From: Mermis nigrescens | Taxonomy: Eukaryota; Nematoda; Enoplea; Mermithida; Mermithidae | DNA length: 64,000 nt | Assembly (NCBI GenBank): GCA_036768485.1 | Contig: JAVLUZ010000735.1 | Coordinates: 124,001 to 188,000, forward strand | Reading direction: 5' to 3' | Shown here: positions 62,526-64,000 of the stretch, piece after piece | Numbering within the stretch: the stretch's first letter is position 1 | Layout of the letters: every line of letters starts with the position of its first letter | Notes under the pieces: generated by a model | What the model was told of the DNA's origin: nothing | Databases searched by the model: none | The model's input: only the letters and a program-made list of their open reading frames with translations | Translations under genes and position numbers: made by a program

Positions 62526-62909
62526 TGGCGCGAAGCGCAGGAAATTTTGTGAGATTAAGACGGATAGACGTCAAGAAGCATGATTTACAGCTTGATTTAC
62601 TGTATTTATAGGGTTTGATGCGAAACATCGAAATTTTTAATTGAAAATAGAAGAAAACTATGCAAAAATAGCTGTTTCTGCTGCTAAAATTGTTTTGAAA
62701 CCTACATGAACAGAAAATGGCTTCCAGGTGGCCGAGAAAGTAAATAAATGTCATTTATAGGTATCATCCGGCGCGTAGCGCCGAAAAAATTTGAGAAATT
62801 ATGGTCACTGAGGGCCAAAAAATAATTGCAAATTGGATATCCATTCTTTATCTCGCCAAATATTTTTGGCAAATGGGGGCGGCCCCCCGCTCCCTTAGAT
62901 TCGCCCCTG

Positions 62910-63062
62910 CTTGCAGCGCCAGCTACAAGCGTTCCATCGGAACAGCTGTTCAGTTGCACTGGAATCATTAACGACCCTTTCAGAAACAGGCTACATGGCG
63001 AAAAAGCAGAACGACTGTTATTTTTAAAATATAATTTACCCGGAACAAAATTTGCATACTAA
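62910..63062 (+). pseudogene. hAT transposase, C-terminal dimerisation region, second part
   Basis: After the TSD the frame reads APATSVPSEQLFSCTGIIND then RNRLHGEKAERLLFLKYNLP and a stop at 63060-63062. P-A-T-S-V-P-S-E-(R/Q)-L-F-S ... R-N-R-L ... E-x-L-L-F-L is the signature of the hAT C-terminal domain (dimer contact and part of the active fold). It joins in frame to YLAA at 61572. The final LPGTKFAY differs from LPVIEFEY of the GGATCC copy. Confidence 0.92.
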
Positions 63063-63333
63063 GTTTTAGTCTGTAAACTTCTGGGTAATAATAGGTTGAA
63101 TTACTGCTTCATGTCTTCACTAAATTTTATGAAGTTCGATTCTTAACTCTAATTTTAAAAAAACCGATAACTGACTCCAAAAAAGATCGGTTCCGGTTCA
63201 TAGAAAATCAAAAAATCGGTTCCGGTTCCGGTTCTTAGAATATCAAAAAATCGGTTCTCGGTTCCGGTTCCGAAAAAATGGTCGGTTCCAGCCGGTTCCG
63301 GTTCCGCTTAACCGGCACATCCCTAGTACGCGT

Positions 63334-63716
63334 CAAGAACACTGTTTTTTGACGTCTCGGACAATACTCGTTCTTTTTAGAACATAAAAACACTTAAAAA
63401 ATTTCGGAAAAATTTGAAAAAATCGAGTAAAGGCTTTAAAAAGCACACTCTTTACAATTTTTACAAAAAAATTGACAATTCTAGGGGATCGCAGCCGTTT
63501 TTTCAAGGCTTCAGTTGTCATTCTGGGGGTTTAAACCCCCTCGCCCCCAGAACCATAAATGGGCAGCACAAAAATTTTGTGGTTGGCTGAAATGGTCAAA
63601 AATTGCCAAAAAATGGTACTAAAAAAGAATTCTAGGAATCTACAGTAATCCGCGGGGGTGTATAGTATACACCTGGGCGTGTATAGTATACACCCCAAAC
63701 CCTCACGGCAATGTGT
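63334..63716. other. rest of the split family B MITE and flanking DNA
   Basis: 63334-63550 continues family B after the GGTTCC hAT (CAAGAACACTGTTTTTTGAC, ATACTCGTTCTTTTTAGAAC, then the C-rich end CCCCCTCGCCCCC). 63650-63700 has GTATAGTATACACC twice, a small palindromic direct repeat. No gene is seen. Confidence 0.6.
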
Positions 63717-63972
63717 CATACCTGGGCGCGGGGGGGGGTTTGGGGGTATGCAGTATGCACCCCCAGAAATCAAAATACCCCTCCCCCAGAATTCAATTTT
63801 TGAACATTTTTTGTTTTTTTCGCAATTTTTTCATGCCCATGGATAGTGCTCGATGAGAAACGTTGAAAAATTGTGATTTTTCGCCATTCCACCACTTTTA
63901 AGGCCATTTTTCGACCTTTGAAAAAATCTTGCACACACACCCCCCCCAGAGCTTGGGTGCCGCTTACCTATG
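63717..63972. mobile_element. MITE, family C
   Basis: 256 bp from CATACCTGGGCGCGGGGG to CCGCTTACCTATG. Flanks CAATGTGT/CATTGTGT (7 of 8). The interior order matches 61976-62236 (TTTTTTCGCAATTTTTTCAT, GATAGTGCTCGATGAGAAAC, TTTTAAGGCCATTTTT). Confidence 0.82.
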
Positions 63973-64000
63973 CATTGTGTGCCCAGAACACATGTCTGAC

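Larger units (their letters stand above)
61573..62909. mobile_element. hAT-type element, CAGTGGCG family, inside a hAT transposase
   Basis: Left end CAGTGGCGGATCTAGG and right end CTTAGATTCGCCCCTG, whose inverse is CAGGGGCGAATCTAAG. Exact 8-bp TSD CTTGCAGC (61565-61572, 62910-62917). 1337 bp, no transposase. It contains a CTTTGTAC module split by a family C MITE (61976-62236) and hairpins at 61803, 62294, 62386, 62526 and 62770. Confidence 0.9.
61103..63325 (+). mobile_element. hAT element with GGTTCC arrays
   Basis: TIRs TAGGGATGTTCCGGTT and AACCGGCACATCCCTA, exact 8-bp TSD GTACGCGT (61095-61102, 63326-63333). CCGGTT units lie inside both ends (61110-61270 and 63190-63310), reading GGTTCCGG on the plus strand at both ends. 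It contains the C-terminal part of a hAT transposase in two pieces, split by a 1337-bp hAT-type insertion. The target is a family B MITE: ATTAGTACGCGT plus CAAGAAC continues that family's GTACGCGTCAAAAAC sequence. Confidence 0.93.

Noticed and set aside
62977..63062. NPF-like terminal exon of epsin (INDPFRNRL)
   Set aside because: The motif is DPF within the hAT dimerisation domain and lies inside a TSD-bounded element, not an epsin exon.

Overview
This is animal nuclear DNA, most likely from an ecdysozoan-type invertebrate; I could not place it closer. The evidence is a spliced endocytic adaptor gene with canonical GT-AG introns from 53 bp to about 6 kb, an AT-rich background, and a very dense load of eukaryotic transposable elements (TEs). 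Nothing looks prokaryotic.

Layout. 1-8030: two decayed Ty3/Gypsy-type retroelement relics on the minus strand (integrase tail, protease, gag; then a second copy with reverse transcriptase and protease), separated by non-coding DNA with a degenerate tRNA-like sequence. 8752-20695: one long hAT-type insertion with CAGGAGAAT subterminal repeats, an 8-bp target-site duplication (TSD) and other elements nested inside. These are a Merlin (IS1016-like) transposase gene on the minus strand, itself split by a CCTCGG-type hAT (10595-13201) and a TA-flanked inverted-repeat element (13220-14308), then a CCCCGG-type hAT (15360-17764) and an inverted-repeat element with CACCG ends (19040-20086). 21523-28161: a second CCCCGG-type hAT in opposite orientation, carrying a full LTR retrotransposon (22886-26789) with gag but no recognisable pol. 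28545-29160: a non-LTR retrotransposon 3' fragment. 29867-34040: small MITEs (miniature inverted-repeat elements), an AAT microsatellite and a tandem array of about 93-bp units. 34288-36288: an internally deleted hAT with GGATCC arrays.

37246-59479 holds the one clear host gene, on the plus strand: epsin, the clathrin-adaptor ENTH protein. I trace nine well-supported coding exons plus two or three less certain small ones. The ENTH domain spans exons 1-3, two ubiquitin-interacting motifs lie in one exon, and the DPW motifs and a clathrin-box-like LVNLD lie in the last exons seen. The C-terminal NPF exons are not in the window, so the gene runs past 64000. Its introns are packed with hAT elements, three families of about 250-530 bp MITEs with 8-bp TSDs, and a mariner-like MITE, nested up to four deep.

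Two signals stand out. First, several distinct hAT families each carry their own short GC-rich tandem array just inside the terminal inverted repeats (TIRs): units CCGGAT, CCGGTT, CCGGCC, CCTCGG and CCCGGGTA. The CAGGAGAAT family carries a looser array. All are supported by 8-bp TSDs. Second, some fifty copies of a small hairpin, GGCGC-GAA-GCGCC and variants, are scattered through otherwise unrelated elements.
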